Shown here: piece after piece, positions 1 to 14,721 of the stretch
Position numbering within the stretch: the first letter of the stretch is position 1
How the letters are laid out: the number at the start of each line of letters is the position of its first letter
NCBI RefSeq assembly: GCF_031877795.1
Contig: NC_133971.1
Location: 66,152,463-66,216,462, forward strand
Source: Strix aluco
Lineage: Eukaryota; Chordata; Aves; Strigiformes; Strigidae
Length of the DNA stretch: 64,000 bases
Direction of reading: 5' to 3'
Notes under the pieces: generated by a model
Databases searched by the model: none
What the model saw: the letters and a program-made list of their open reading frames with translations, nothing else
What the model was told of the DNA's origin: nothing
Position numbers and translations under genes: made by a program

Positions 1-3000
1 CTCTTGTTTGGTCTAAGGAGGAGAGTAGGAGTTACTTGCTTTGCTGTCACTATCTTAAACAGCTTAAACAGCTCTGCGCATCTAATCTAGCTGCAGTACT
101 AATACTAATAACACATGGTTCATAGGAAATAATGATCAGCAATATGGCTATGTTTAAGAAACACAGACATATAGAAATATTAAACAGCTCATGATGTGAA
201 GGTCAAAATTACTAGCATGCTCCTTATTGTGGAGTGTCTGGTATGCTGCAATATTGTACTATCATGAAACAAAACTTTCTACAATCCTTTTTTAAATTTC
301 AAGCCTCACCTCTGTCATCTCATGGTGCTTTCCCCTTCTACAGTTGTCATAGTGGTGTATAAAAATGGCAGTTTATCATTGCAGGGGGTTCCTGAATCAT
401 GCATGCTGCTACATCAGTGTCCTCCCACTGAAACTGGCTCTGGAATATTGCTCACTGGCATGGTGGGTAGGTTTGCAGAAAATACACTCAACTTAAGCAT
501 ACTATTTACATTCAAAGCTCCTCTGTATTGATATCAACTACTTTGCAAGTTTGCTGCAGGTCAAATGGTGAATAGAACCAGTGGAGTTTGTATATACATA
601 GAAGTATATATATGGTCTAAGCAAGGCTTGGGCAGGGTGTGTTGCCTGTGCAGCCAGGTGTAGAGATCTCTTTCCACTATCCCATCTGTTTCTTGACTCC
701 ACCTTCTTCCCTCTTTTTCTCTTCATGTAACTGCTATTCAGTTTTTCACCAATCTAGTCAGCTTCTTTATTTAAATTTCTATCAAACCTAGAACTATTGC
801 AATGTAAAGTAAAGTTTATAATGTCAAACCAGTATAATGTTCCTTATTCTTCAAATTTAGCTGAAGTTTGGGAAGAAAGATGACTGTATGCGTGAAGAAG
901 CTGAGAAGTTGGTGAAGTAGCAAAATGGGGACAGTGCGACAAGTGACCCTTCAGGATTCAGTAGCTCCAGCCCAGTGGTGAGGACCATGTGCTGGCTTTT
1001 CCTAGCTGAGCATCTCCTTGCAGTGCTTAATACCGCCTGGGATGTGCCTTAGTAAAAAACAAAGCCATGCTGAGGCTGCTGCTTGGTGGCATCCCATCTC
1101 ACTGGGTGCCTGATGTGCTACATCCCAGCTGCAGTGTGGCACTGGGCAGGAAGTCACCGGATCCCAGCCCTGCACACCACTCGGGCTCTGTAAGCACCTC
1201 AGACTTTAGAAAATAAAAATCTTCTGGCTAACTCTTGCACATGCCGAAGAGCATGGCCATCCTCATAAAATTGTGCCCATGAGAGTGCTGAGTTTTGTTT
1301 GTGCAGTAGCAGTTCTGATACCTGCTCCGTAACAGCAGCAAGATGTTTTGAAAGTGAAGCCGGTATGATTTTAGGAAACATATGCCAGTCCTTGACAAAG
1401 AGGAACCTGTTTCTTGGAGACTTTTTGCCCAGTAATGTCCAATCATGTATAGCAGATGTTATTGCAGCTTCAGCAACAAAATACAGACTGCTGGTGCTGC
1501 CCAGATTTGTTTGAGCACTTTGCAAAAAGAAATAGAAATGCTGGCATTTGTGTATTGGTGACAATCAGACACTTAAATAGAGCCCAAAAATGGAAATATG
1601 TACTTGATATTACTCCAGAGAGCAAATAAAATTTTTAAATTCAGAAGCTTAAACCCATGCTATTCAGAACTATGGGTATATTGTACAAAGGGACAGGATG
1701 TAGTAATATGTCAGACAAAGAAGTTGCCAGGGAACCTGTGTTCCTGGCCTCAGGTGCTATGAAAGTTTTTCTAGCTGTAAGTTGGAGGCTAATATGCTTC
1801 ACTCCTGAAGTCAAGAAGTAACTCACAGCTTCCAGCCATTGCAAAGTCTACTGTGAACCTGCTAGGAAGCTGGATACTAGTGACTCCCTCCAATCTGGAG
1901 CAGCATACAGATATAACTGGGCAAGTTTCATGTCTCTGAGAGTCCCTTTCCCTGAAAGCCCTGCTTGTGAGCCATGACAATAATCATAGACAGATCACCT
2001 TCAGACATGTTGAAAATATGAGTAGGTGTTGAATTTCTGGTGAAGGATATGTGAAGCAGAAAGATGGAAACTTGCTTCTTAAGAAGAAAGTACAAACGCC
2101 AAATTGGATCAGCTCCAAAGTTCATCCTGCAGTGAGTAGGAACACCAGCAACTTAACCAGCAACAAGGTAACAGTAATCAAGAACTATTTTATGGTTGCT
2201 CAACCTACAGAGAATCTGCTCTAATAAGCCTGTGATAAAAGCCTTGGTGCTTCACAATGGGAAACTGGAGCCAACAGCCAGCAGTGAACACGCAGGATTT
2301 TCAGCTGAGTGAGGCCCAGCCGTGCGTGCAGAGCGTGGCCATTTTGAACAGTAACATAGAGCACTGCACCTTGCATCTAGCATAGTTCAGAGGAGTAGAA
2401 AACACACTGTGCTGATGTGGTGTTCACTGCATAAATCCCTGCTAGCAGTCAAAGTATGAAAACTGGCAGTGTTATATAGATGTGATAGTCACAGGTAGCC
2501 ACACAGAGGGCAGCTAAAATCCCATCTGATCTACATGAAGTTAGCTTTCCTGGGGTTTATTTGACCATGACCTACAGAGAAGTGTGCAAATCTCAAAAAG
2601 CTTATTTTTGCTCTTTAACCATGACATGACTTTGGAGTTAAACCTTGACATATTCCGTGATACAGAGGATCTTGATCTCATTTCTTCCACTGAGGAGGTG
2701 TGGTCGTTGCTCTGTAGAGGTCAAGAATTAAATAAAAACTACAGACAAGTATGAGAGCTATGCTGTCAGAGGGTGGTTGTGTATCGAAGAGTAGTAGAGC
2801 ATGTTCCTGGACAGTCAGTCAGTCGGTGGAGTACCAGGTCATATGCTTGTCAAAAGACTTGTACCTGCTGTAATAATGAAGTTTTCTCTCATATGTACTC
2901 CTGAGCCACCATATTCTGCAAAGAGGAACATAAGACCCCCTTTATTTCTTGCTGCTGCACCACCCTATGTAGCATGAGGCTCATAAAAAAGACTCCATAT

Positions 3001-3528
3001 GGTCAGTTAAATATTGGTAAAGTCAGTCAGGGCACAAGTGTTGACACTGATGGCTTGTTTAGTTTGTTGCAGAAAACTGTTATGTGACAAACATTTAGTT
3101 CTTATTGATTAAAATAGATTTATTTTTATTTGTTGCAAATAGAGAAAGAAGGAAGGAGGTGGAACACAATGGGAGGAAAAAACCCTTTTACATTGCTGTT
3201 ATTCTGTAAGTTGAAATAGGATAATACAACAAATAGTATTTCTACATCCAGTGATATGGTTTATTACTAGGGCTTTTTTTTCAGAATGCCTATGGCTAAT
3301 TCTTTTCAAATTACAGAAGGATATGGGCAAGATTTATGATTGGAATAAATTGAGTGAATTTGAGTCATGAAGCACAGCTGTAAAAAGTGAACATGGAAAG
3401 AATATTCCAGTTCCATACTGAGAAAATTTAACTGAAAACTACATTATTGTGTCCAATCATCTAAGGTCAGGTTGTATAGTAAACACACCCAATGCTTGCT
3501 TGGCCACCAGTTGGCAGCATATGGTTCT

Positions 3529-3557
3529 CCATGTCTTTGATGACCATGTCTTTGATG
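3529..3557. repeat. Short tandem duplication (14 bp twice)
   Basis: The 14-mer CCATGTCTTTGATG occurs at 3529–3542 and again at 3544–3557, separated by one base. It lies in otherwise anonymous intergenic sequence. Confidence 0.8.
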
Positions 3558-3795
3558 TTTTACTCCAGGCTCTTCCTGCACTCCAAAGACTGGGCTGGTT
3601 CTCATGGTCAAGTTCTTTGTCTTCTGTACTTGCCCGAAGTAGTGGCATTAGTCAGTCTCATTTAGTCCAGCCCCGTTAATCTATGCATCCAATTTCCTTC
3701 TGGCATCTTTACTTACCTCCATAACCTCTGTTTACTCATGCTCCTCCTATGCCCATTTCCTTGTTTTACTACCAACAATTTGCTACTTCCTCTAC

Positions 3796-3818
3796 TTTTT
3801 TTTTTTTTTTTTTTTTTT
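3796..3818. repeat. Poly-T tract
   Basis: An uninterrupted run of 23 T. It could be the poly(A) tail of an old minus-strand retroposed copy, but no source gene was recognised in the sequence to its right. Confidence 0.9.
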
Positions 3819-6800
3819 AAGATTATTTCTTGGCCATGTCATCTGTATTCAGGAGTTCCTGCCTCCTTTTCCCATTAGATTATTTTGCTGATGTGGGCCA
3901 TCAGCATACTGACCATAATAGTCCATAGCGTGATCTTTCACTTCAAAGAGGTTATGTTTCTGTTTGAGTCACCATCTGCATATCTACATCATGCATTTAC
4001 TAGAGACACTAGTATTTATACTCTTCATAGTTCCTCATCTCCCTGGCCACCTTACTGATGCCACCTCTAGCCAATGAAAACTAGTTGGTACTTCTTTATT
4101 AATGCTAAATGGCAAACATTACATGGTCTTTAGCTCTTTCCTAAACTAAGATTGTTTTATTTGAGTTATCAGGATGAGCTACTCTCTTGATTTTAGCATC
4201 CAACGTGTGTTTCAAGATGTTGCTTCCACACAGCTCTACTTCTTCCCTCTTAGACTTCCAGTAACCACTATTGCCCTTCTTATGTACTAGGGCCAAGCTT
4301 TGTATTGCCATAAAAAGGTTTTTTCTACCAACCTGTGAAAAAGCAAATGTGCCTGAAGAAATTCATTACACATTTCAAAAGTGTACATGCAGATGTGTGA
4401 TTTTTGAGAGAAGGGATTGCAGAAGGTATTACGTAGCAGCATGCAGAAAATGAAATAAAAAAGGTGAAGTTAGAAGCAGTTGCACGTTTTCTGGTGAGTT
4501 AGGATTCTAATCGCTTGCTGCAGAAAACAACAAAAACTAGAGACAACCAGACTAAAATCGGCCCTACATCAAAAATCAGTCTTTGATGAAGTTGAAGCCT
4601 GATCCACAAATTAACCAAATGCTTAGACTGGCATTAAAAGCCGAGTGGAAACTATGGAAAGAACTTGAATGCTAGATTAATTTGATTATGCTGGCCTGAG
4701 TCACAGAGAGGGCAGGTAGCCATGGTAATTGTTAGAACCCAAACAACACTATCTTCCATATCACAGTCATCCATCCTAGAAATGACCACAGTATGAATCT
4801 CCTGATGGACAGGTTCCTCACGAGCAGAGAGGATGACTTTTTTTAGCACACTGAACTTGGAAGAGAGCATTTGGGGGTCCTTGCATGTTTTGCAAATGCC
4901 AGGATCTCTCACTAATTTGATTAAGATACCTATATGCCTTTAAGATGAACCTTTTCAGAGTAGCCCTTCTGTCTAATCTCAGCTCACACCAGCTGGTCTT
5001 TATCCAAAGCCTGATTTCCTTTAAGCATGTTGATGCTCTATATGTGGTCATGTTTAAATTAGTCAAAGATCTGTAGGTGGGCACTAAGTCCATGATACTC
5101 ATATGGATATTGTGACATGGTATGGATCTCTGTAGATCTTCAAAATTAAGGGTAATTCAAGAGGGAAAAGTTACACTTGCTACTCCCCCGGTCTTGTTGG
5201 ACAGAAAGCACTGGAGCAATTCTGGTGTAGCGTTCTCTTCTTCCACTGTGTCTCATAGTACTATCAAAATCAGCCCGTGCATCGATAACAGCTATGTGTC
5301 TCTAGACAATACTGATCTTGAAGTCCAAGATATGCACTTGAGAACTAGGAACAAAATGTCCTCTGTTAAGTTACCTCAGTAGAGAAGATGAGAAGGCCTT
5401 CAAACAGTCTTCAGAAACAAGAACAACTCTCTACATTGAGACAGCCTTTTTGTCATAAATGTTTTCTTTCAGATACCTATTTTCATTGCCAAAGTCTAAT
5501 AACTTCATGACTCCTCAGCAAAAGAAATAACTGACCTGAAGAAGAAGAGCCTGAAAATCTTTCATCTATGAGGGACTTTGTTATTGCCACTGACATTACC
5601 TCCAATACTATTGGTAAGTGGCAATATCAGTAACTAGTTAGCCATCCATAAATGGCTGCAACTGTGGGAAATATTATTATCATCTGGTACAAGATTTCTG
5701 TTCCTTCTCCATTCCACCCTTCCAGCAGAAAGACAATGCAATAGTGATGACTTTTTTGTTCATTTTCCATGGCTAACACAATCAGTGAAATAAAATCTAA
5801 AGTGGTAAGAGTGGAAGGGAAAGGAGAGAGAAATGTGTCAAATTACTTAGCTGGGAACTGAATCCTTGTACATTCCTGAGATGGTCCAAACCCAAAGCCT
5901 CCAATCTGAACTTCCTCAGACCATGGAAAAACAAGAATCTGTATGTGAACTTTGTGGCTTGGCCCCTCTCTTAGACCCAGCCTACCTCATGAGTCACAGA
6001 TGCAAGAAAGTGCAGGAGAATCATTACATGCCCTACAGTATCTTAAAAGAAAATAAATGAATCAGTTAAACAAAAAAGAAAAACAAGTGTGGCAGGCTTA
6101 TTCTCTTCTGGGTTTCCTGTGTGTCAAATCCTGCTTTGAAATACAGGGCCTAAGAATAAGTTCAGTTTGTCAAAGCAAGCAGAACCTTGTTATTCTCAAA
6201 AAGCCAAGGATGAAAACATATAACATCAGCTTTTAAAATATATACCAGACACATTGGGGTGGGGGTGAGGGGGCGTTAATGAGAAACAAGAGCAGAGAAA
6301 GCAAAGCAGAGAGTGATAGTAGTTTATTTTCTTTAACCTGCATAATGTTTTCCATGTCCTTATTTTCCTAATTCAGCAGTTCTAGTGCCTGTAATTCATA
6401 ATATTAAATTGCAAACTGAGAGCAGGTTTGTGTGAGATGAACTAAATTGAGCAATGCAACTCACAATTATGAATATTTGTGAGGTACTTTAATGCATGGG
6501 AAGGGCTTTTTCTCTCTGCCTGTCTGCAAAGTATTCCTCTAATGTCAAATGGCTCAGGCCTGCCGTCTTTGCCCCTGTTGTACCCAGCCCTTATTCATGA
6601 AGGGCATGGGGGAGCTTAGCATTCCTGCAGGGTAGCACTCAGTCTCTTGTCAGCACAAGCATTTTGAGTGGGAAACACTGAAGGATCATTGCAATGGGGT
6701 ATGCTGTAAACATGCAGCTTATTGTCAGCGAAGGTGGTCAGTAAATGTTCCAGGAGAACATGATATCCACCCTGAAACATGGATTAATCAAAATCAGAAC

Positions 6801-6862
6801 ATTCTGTGGGAATGTCTGTTTTAACAAATGACAAAACACAGGCACATTTCCAAACTTGCCTG

Positions 6863-6949
6863 CCGGGCAGGTTTCAGTCAAAAGCCTGCCCGGTTTCATA
6901 CCAGCTTGCCAACCCAGCTCCTTAGCAGTCTGCCCAGCAGTCTGCTGGG
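6863..6949. repeat. Two adjacent small hairpins
   Basis: The first inverted repeat pairs CCGGGCAGGTTT (6863–6874) with AAGCCTGCCCGG (6882–6893), 11 of 12 pairs with a 7-base loop. The second pairs CCCAGCAG (6933–6940) with CTGCTGGG (6942–6949) around one base. Both sit in a locally GC-richer patch with repeated GCCTGCC words extending to about 7130. No function is assigned. Confidence 0.7.
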
Positions 6950-7615
6950 GAGACAAAATGCTAGGCCTTCAGACTTTAGAGTGCTAGGGCAGCCCTTTGA
7001 ACAAAGTGCCTCAGCGCTGGGGGACCCTGGGCTTGCAGGCTGTCCATCACAAAGCTAGACTAGTTATCAGCCTTAAAAGCAGGCAAGACCAGGGCTGCCT
7101 GCCCTGAAAAAGGCAAGAAAGAATGTTGCCTGGGACTTCTGAAATGGGAACGGTAAATGACACATGAGGAGGAGTAAGGCTGCAAGAACAACAAAATATC
7201 CATTTCCTTTTGCCCTAGTTAGTCCTGCAACTGACCCTATTTTGAGGGAGTTCCACTTCTGGATCTGATACCCACTGAGGAGGGGAGCACTAAATTGGCC
7301 CAATTACCTGAAGACTGCTATTGACCAAAGTGTTTGTGTATACAAAGAAGTGTTTCCACCTTTTTTCCTCTAGGCTCCATTTAATTTCTTTCTGTGCTGG
7401 GGAGGACAGAGCAGCAGAGCCCCTTTTCTGTCATATGGTGGGCTTGTATCAAGCCCAGTTTACTGATGTGTACTGCATTGCGTGTGGGTAGTAGACCAAG
7501 TTCTTCCCAGCAGCAGAGGTCTCACCACATGCCTGCTATGCTGCACAGGTCTGCAGTTGCCCCAAGAAACATCCCAAGTGTTAGTGGCAATTCAAACAGT
7601 CTGTCCCTATTAGTC

Positions 7616-7632
7616 TTTTTTTTTTTTTTTTT
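7616..7632. repeat. Poly-T tract
   Basis: A run of 17 T in intergenic DNA. Confidence 0.9.
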
Positions 7633-10600
7633 CCTCAAGAACAACTCAGGAACGTAAAACAGAATAGGACATATATTGGGTGAGGCATTCTAGAAGTGGT
7701 AGTCCATCTTTATTTGCAACTTTGAGGCCTCTTACTGTCTCCTTCATCCTTTAAAGGATGTGCTCTCATCATGTAATGAAAGAAAACATGAAGGATCTCC
7801 ACAAAGGCTGGTGGGTAGTAGTAAGCTTCTATCAGCTCTCAAACTACTCAGTTCCCCATCACCTGCTGCCTGCTTGAGTCCCAAGTTTTCCAGAGGAAAC
7901 CAGTTCACAAATTGTACGAGCAGGTCATCTGTGGCCTGGTGTAGGAGTGAGGGATGAGAAACTGTGGCTGAGAAAATGGTTTTGCTAAACTCTTCTTTAA
8001 CCTTTCTTTTTAGTAGGTTTTATTGTTTTCTTTCTATTCTGTGAAGGAACTGATTTTGTTCTAAGAATAATACCTGAGGAACAATGAACAAAAATGACAA
8101 ATTGGAGGTTTGGATGAAAAGTGTTCTTGACCGTTTTAGTGCATTTCTGTTATTGGCCACTGGAACTAACACCAGTTCATCCCCATGATAACTGTTGACA
8201 GAAAACTAAAACAGCTTTTTGTTAGAGAATAATACGTCAGTCTGGAAGAAACTGTCTATGCTTATTCTTCTGACACTTGATGCCAAGCAGAGTTTAGCTT
8301 AGGTACACTAGGCAGGAGTACAGCTGCATCATCTACTACTACGCTGACTGTATCAAAAACTGTCTTCCTAAGATCATATAGCTCAAGATGGTGTATGTTG
8401 TGCCTTCTAGACCCTCAGTTTGAAAGGGAAGAGGCTCATGTCTGAGAAGACTATTTGTACCAAGGAAATACAATTTTTCTTCTCACACATGTTTTGAACC
8501 AAACATAAGCAAAATAAAATTAGAAATGTGGCCTTGTCCTTAAAACTTACAGGGACTATGGAGACATATTCTAGGCTTATTTTAACTAATTGCATGGAGA
8601 GCATTTGGGATTTGGCCTAGAAAAAGAAACAATTTCTTACTCTTTCCATGTTTACTAACTCTTAAATACCCTGAGGAAGTCTTGCTTCACTGATCCCTTA
8701 TTTTCCTCAGATTTTTTCTGGGGACATTTCAGAGAATACTCAGTTTCTGGATCTTTTTGTATTCCTCATTACCAGTAGTGGAAGACTTGTCCCCTTGACT
8801 AATTCTGGACCATGGTACTCTCACCACTCGGTAAGTAGTTTTACAGCTAGTGTTTCACACTTCAAACACAAACGCATGGAGCTACATCAGATTTTGCCCC
8901 TGGTCAAACACCAGCCCTCCTCAGCTTGGTTCTTCTCCTTATCTGGTGTCTCCTTCTCTGATTGAACATGAGGAAAGGCACCTTAGAAGCTAACAACAAT
9001 TTGCAAGAAAATTTTCCTGTAGGATGTGTCATTGCTAGAAGACATAAGGGACAGATTCTGCCATGTTCTGAAAGGAGGTCGGGTGGCTTGCAAGGGTGTG
9101 TGCCATGTGCAGGCAATAATAATGGGATGGCAGGGAAGATACCTCCATCCCTTTAGTTTTTTGCCCCATTCCTTCTTGGCCTGCCACAGCTCAGCTTTTA
9201 GAGTTAATTCAAATAATTTGTCCAGTTGGTCTAACATAAAAATACTTCACTGAAATACTGGATGGTAAACCTATCTTACCACTAACCCTGCAGGCTTTTT
9301 GAACCATTGCTCGACTTCCTGTGTTACTTCAAACCTTTGCCCCGTGTTTTCAGACAGCTCGATGTAAAAGCAGGATTACAGTCAAGCTTAATGTTTTCCT
9401 GTGCTGCTTTGACTTGTGTTAGCAGCATCTCTGAAGTCATAAACAAATTCATATTTCTCGAGAGAAGATACTTGTAACTCTTTAAACATTGCATCCACAC
9501 AGGTATGTAGAACAGTTAATCAAGATTTCCTTTTCTCTAGTTCCAGTTTAATTTCATGATAGATTTTATCCATGTCTACCTATTCTAACATAAGAGATTT
9601 GTACTGAATATTGTTGAAGAATTGGTGTTTATGCATGAAGAGCAAGAGTATGGTAATCAAAATAGATTAACACACTTCCATATCCTATCTAAAGGAAAGG
9701 CATAGGCATTAACAGATAAAATACCTCTGAAATAGCTTTGTTTACAGACTGCTGAGCCTTACTGGCTTCATTGGACTACATATTCTCCAGCTCCACTCTC
9801 TTACTACATTCAGATCTTTTTTGCATTTGCCATCTGTTTTTTGATGAAACACAATGAAGAAAACTATGTATACATTGTGTATGTCTCCACCATACTTATT
9901 TTTAGAGAACTATTTTTGAGCTAGCTAATAAGTATTTTTTTGCATGTGGTGCTCTGTGAGGGAATCAGGGTGGTTCAGGACAGAATGAATACAACATGTT
10001 TGCACAAACCCATGATGACTATCTATTTATCCCAGGTAACACAGGATGTTCTTCTGGGTTGAGTCCAGCCCGCTCAATGCATACAACTGTCCTTGAAGTA
10101 AATAGTGAAACACAGATACCCTTCTCCCATGGTGAATGTCCTGATGGCTATGCTATAAAAGGCAAGCTCACTTTTGCTCTTTGTGTCTGTTCTGGTGACT
10201 TTTTAAACTCTTTTTCTGCATATTAGGCCACTTTCTACCCACCCTCCTGGGTGCCAGTTTTAGAACACTGCAGTCCAAGAGTTAGGAAGCCACCAGTGCA
10301 ACGGGCGTTTAGACCAGCAGTGGTTGGTAGAGATTTTTCCAAATGTCTATCAGACAAAGTCCTTCTCTGGACTTGAGTAGAAGAGGTCACAGTTTCCCAC
10401 ATCTCTAGGTCCCAGTTGGACTCATCTGCAAGAGGGGCACCTCCCTGCTGCATGCATAGAAGGAAAATCTTTAGTCATCTGAGCATGTTCAGGTTGGAAA
10501 GGAACGATGACAGTATTATTTCTTGTCCTCCAAGGTTATCAAGTAGCTGAGCAGAGAGTTTCAGGAGCAAAAGTTTGAATTAAGCCATCTGCCTGACGTT

Positions 10601-13600
10601 AAATTATGAAGTCCGTGCAACAACTGTTGAACAATCAGGAACATGCTTTTCAGTGATCAGTGCTAAGGGTGTTTTCCAGACTCTCTACAGTCCTTGAGAG
10701 CAAGGGTCTAAGACTAAGAATTATACTCCATTCTCTCACAAGGCTATAATTAGCCGCCCAGTGCTTGCACAGCTTTAACGTACAATAACCATAAAACAGT
10801 AGCACAGACATCCCCTGCACAGAACAAAGGTTTCTTCTTGTCTTTCTGCTAATCATTACTGTGTGACAAACTTTTTATAGCTCGGTGTCTTTAAGTTTAC
10901 TACTCAGTTTTCACTTCAATAGAACACATTTCTAACTATTTTGCAAAGCATAGTGGCTTCAACAAATGACTCACTGATAATTACTGTCATAGGAGAGTCA
11001 ACTGCTCAGTATTTTAATACGCATTTTACTATTCTTAGTTGTTATGGTGGCTGTAAAAATCCACCATGTGATGCTTGCTCTCAGCATCATTGCTCAAAGT
11101 ACAACGTCATAGAAAAATGTCTGTCCTCAGTATCTGTCTGCCTTCAGTGGTCAAGCATCTTCCAAACATTTTGGTAAAAATCAAGTAAGGTACATTTCTT
11201 AAAGATTTCATGCTATCACTTAAGTAAGGATTACTCACAAATGTAAATTATCAAAGTCAGTGGGTTGACTAATGTGAACAAAGATTAAATGGCAATATCA
11301 AGTCTCAAATGTATATAAGAAACGACTGCAAAAAAAATCCCACTGGTTTCTTTACAGATGTCTCACCTTGGAGTATGACAAATCAAGCAGAAAAGTGGAT
11401 GACTGGAAAAGTAGTGGTGAATAGTGTTAGGTCATATCTAAAAAACTCTGCCTAAGAGTTTTGACTTTCCCTTGTCTTGGCTCTGCTGGAGACCAGGCAG
11501 TGAAGTTTTTGACTTCTACTATCATTTTTGAGTAATCTCGTTTAGATGACTAACGGAATCAGGCTTATGTTAACTCCATCATTTGGGTAACTTTTATGCA
11601 AGACAATTTTATTTTGTTTTGGAAATAAGATTGCTCATATCCATGTGGACAGAAAACTGTCTTAAAGGGAAAATGTGAAAATGTTGGGGTTTTTTGTTTG
11701 TTTGCTTGTGTGGTGGGTTTTTTTGTTTCTGTGTCAGAAAGCTTCATTTGATGGGCCTTTAGACCCATCAGCAATTTAGAACCTGGCAGCAATTGCTTCA
11801 GTCACTGTAGACCAGGAGAGGTGCTGGACATGAGGGACTTTTGGGTTTTCTCTAGTAGAAATCGTCTTACTTCTTCTCAAGAAATCATCACTTCACATGA
11901 GAAATCCTGCAAACTACTGGCCTGTCTCATTTAATTGGAATGATTCAAATGTCAGCAGCAAGGCAGCTCTGAGTAACTATACATTTGAAAGCTCCCTGGT
12001 CCTTGACGATCTCTGAGCAAGGTGCCATGAATCTGGAATTTAGCGTGCTGCCTGGTGAGCTTGTTTCACCACAGGCTGATAACAGCTGTTCCTGGTGGCA
12101 TTGCAACGTCACTTGTTTCCCTCCTGTGCTGTTGGCCATGAGAAATTACTGATCTCCCTACCTGTGTGTCATCTCCCCCTTCCTTTCAAATGTATGTGGG
12201 TGTAAGGTGTGCCTTGCCTTCTCAGTCACTGCAGGGTGCCTGCTGCTTTCTTTCTCCAGTACTTTTATGTGGTGTGCTCCAGATTTCCTACTCATCATGT
12301 CTGCTGCTCAGTCATATGTAGAAGGAAGCTAGGACTCATTATTTTTTTTGCAGGGATATTCATAGCATTTCCCACTTTCTATACACATACTATACACTTC
12401 ATAAAATGGCACATTTTCACATTTTTGATGGCTTTCCAGTGATTTTTTTCAGTCTGATCTTGAAAATGAATGGTGATACATGTTTCTACTTTCCACAGTA
12501 TTGGCACCGCTACCTCGGTTTCAGTAACAGCAGTGTTATATGCATTAGCAGCATATGTGTTCATTAATTAAAAGAACCTTTTTGAAAATACTTCTCTTTG
12601 TGTTTAAAATATTCAGGTGAAATCAGATATTTCCTTCAATCCTGAAGATATTGCTGTTCTCTAGACAGTTCTCCGAATCTAGGTAGGGTAATGTGCTAGT
12701 GGCTCTGAAGGCAGAATTGCTATCCATGTCTAAAATATTTGAACATCATGACCTTCTTACTTTTGTATTTTACATTGTAGCTCTGCTTGAGAATATGAAA
12801 GCTCTTCATAGTGATCGAGTTTGCTTCTGCACTCTCCTGTCATGTGAAAGTTATGAATGACCCATCAATCTTAAATTGGCCATTGCAGTGCAAAAGTATC
12901 ATGTAAATTTTCTTTATTTAGTCCGTGCACTTATTGTGCAATTTTTGGTGTTTCTTCACATTTAACAGCTCCAGTAAACATTGCCTCACTTATGTCTGCC
13001 TAAGTTACAATGTGAACATCTATTTCTCTTGGGTTTGCTTTTAGCAAGAGTACATTACAGCATAAATATTTTTCCAGTACAGTTTCCACAAATGTTCCCA
13101 GGCACATGGAAATATTTTGATTAATACTTTGAACTGTAGTCAAATTACTTGCCTTTTTCTTTAATGTATTTTATTCCTGGCTTTGATCTTTATAAAATTA
13201 CAATATCATCTATTTTATGGAACTTTCCCTACTACTCATCTTGAGCAGGAAGGCCTGGAGGACTTGGTTAGTATTAAACATTTTTGAGCACTGATCACAT
13301 TAAATATATAAAAAGATTGGTGAATTTAGTTTTGTGTGATTGCATTGCTATGTAGTAAACCTCCTACAGATATAAAGAAAGTAATGCAAGGAAATCAAGG
13401 ATTATAGCAGAAATCACCGTATCTTCAGTTAATTCCAGTGTGTGGGGGGGTTTAACATATATAAAAATCATTAAAATATATTTAATAGATCATAATCTTA
13501 AAAAGTGTTTTATTCTTATTTTGCTCCAAACTATGTGTTATTTCAATTATTATGTTGTACTCTATGTGGACTATAACAAGGGTGGAATTAAAGCCTTTCT

Positions 13601-14721
13601 TCTTTGGAGGCACTGGGACTTTTACTGTTGACTTCAACTGATTCTGAATTTCAGGCTCAGTCATACTCAAAGGTTTTATTACAGAAAGCTCAAGAGGCAT
13701 GGACACAAGTGAATGCAAAGGAGTCAATCAATGTTAGAGATGACAGACATTACTTCCCATTATATTTTTGTTAATTACTTCTCAGATACCCCTTTTTCTA
13801 GATCCTTCATGTAGTACTGTGACTCAGCATAGGCTCAGCAAGCCATTAAGCCACCCATTAAGCCAAAATCAGAGGTAAAGAGGGTTTAAGTCACGTAATA
13901 ATAAATACCGATGAATCTAAAAGAGTTGAAGTTAATATTGTGCCGTCCAAAAGCAAGTATAAATCCTACCATGCTAGAGTCAGCTGAGAATTTAGCTAAA
14001 GATCTTCATGACTTACTTCATCCTTCCAATAGCAAAATCAGCAGAGGTGGATAATCACAGGAAGATTCTCTTTTTAGAGTTTTCCCGAAAGTCTTAGACT
14101 CCCTTTGTGCAGAATGCTAGCTATGGCTTTCATCCATGCTATCTTTTTCTGTACCTCGGGAGAGGAGGAAAAATGGTGAATATGTTCCTTTAGCCACATT
14201 ACATTCAGCTCCCTTGGATTTGCCAGTGCACCCACTGTAAGGTTTGGAGAGTAAGCACAGATTTTGCTGTAGGTTTTGACTCTCCTGACCTCCACAGAGT
14301 AGAAGTAATGTGAAATATAGAAATTATCTTTGTTAGAAATCTGGGAGAAAGATCAGGTCTGGTCTTATGTCTGATTATAATTAGTGACAAACATGTAAGC
14401 AAATAGGCGACCAATCTCCATCTGGAATATTATTTCCAGGACTGTCCACCCACGTCGGAAGGATATTATTGCCTTGGAGACTTCTTTCTATATTTCAAGA
14501 GTCTAAGTTATGAAGGCAGTTTTGAGTTACTGCATTTATTTTTTCTAGATATGAGATTTAAAGTTGTTAAAAGTATATGCCCAGGATTCATCACAAATAT
14601 TTTCCATGATGAAAATGGCATGTACCTTTCCACTTAAAAAATTCCCAGAAGTTTTGCGATTTATTTTAGGTTTTGCCAGTCCTGGGGACTCTTGGTGCAT
14701 TGTTTTAGTACAATATGTATA

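Larger units (their letters stand above)
1..14721. other. Intergenic DNA upstream of NFIL3
   Basis: This is AT-rich DNA in which I see no supportable gene. Open frames are all under about 125 codons, lack recognisable domains and overlap on both strands, as expected by chance. Visible structure is limited to poly-T runs near 3796 and 7616, a 14-bp direct repeat at 3529–3557, and two small hairpins at 6863–6949. In the vertebrate gene order, ROR2 would lie further upstream; none of its exons is recognised here. Distal enhancers could be present but cannot be told by eye. Confidence 0.6.

Noticed and set aside
3796-4450. Processed pseudogene on the minus strand ending in the poly-T at 3796–3818
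   Set aside because: No recognisable parent gene, no AATAAA complement at the expected place and no target duplication seen.
4652-5382. Possible decayed coding region (86- and 94-codon minus frames and an 86-codon plus frame)
   Set aside because: The frames lie on opposite strands and in different phases, no family is recognisable, and there are no splice or start signals linking them.
5866-6060. Zinc-finger-like CELCGL...SHRCKK in a 64-codon frame
   Set aside because: A single imperfect C-x2-C...H-x-C pattern with wrong spacing for C2H2 fingers; probably chance.
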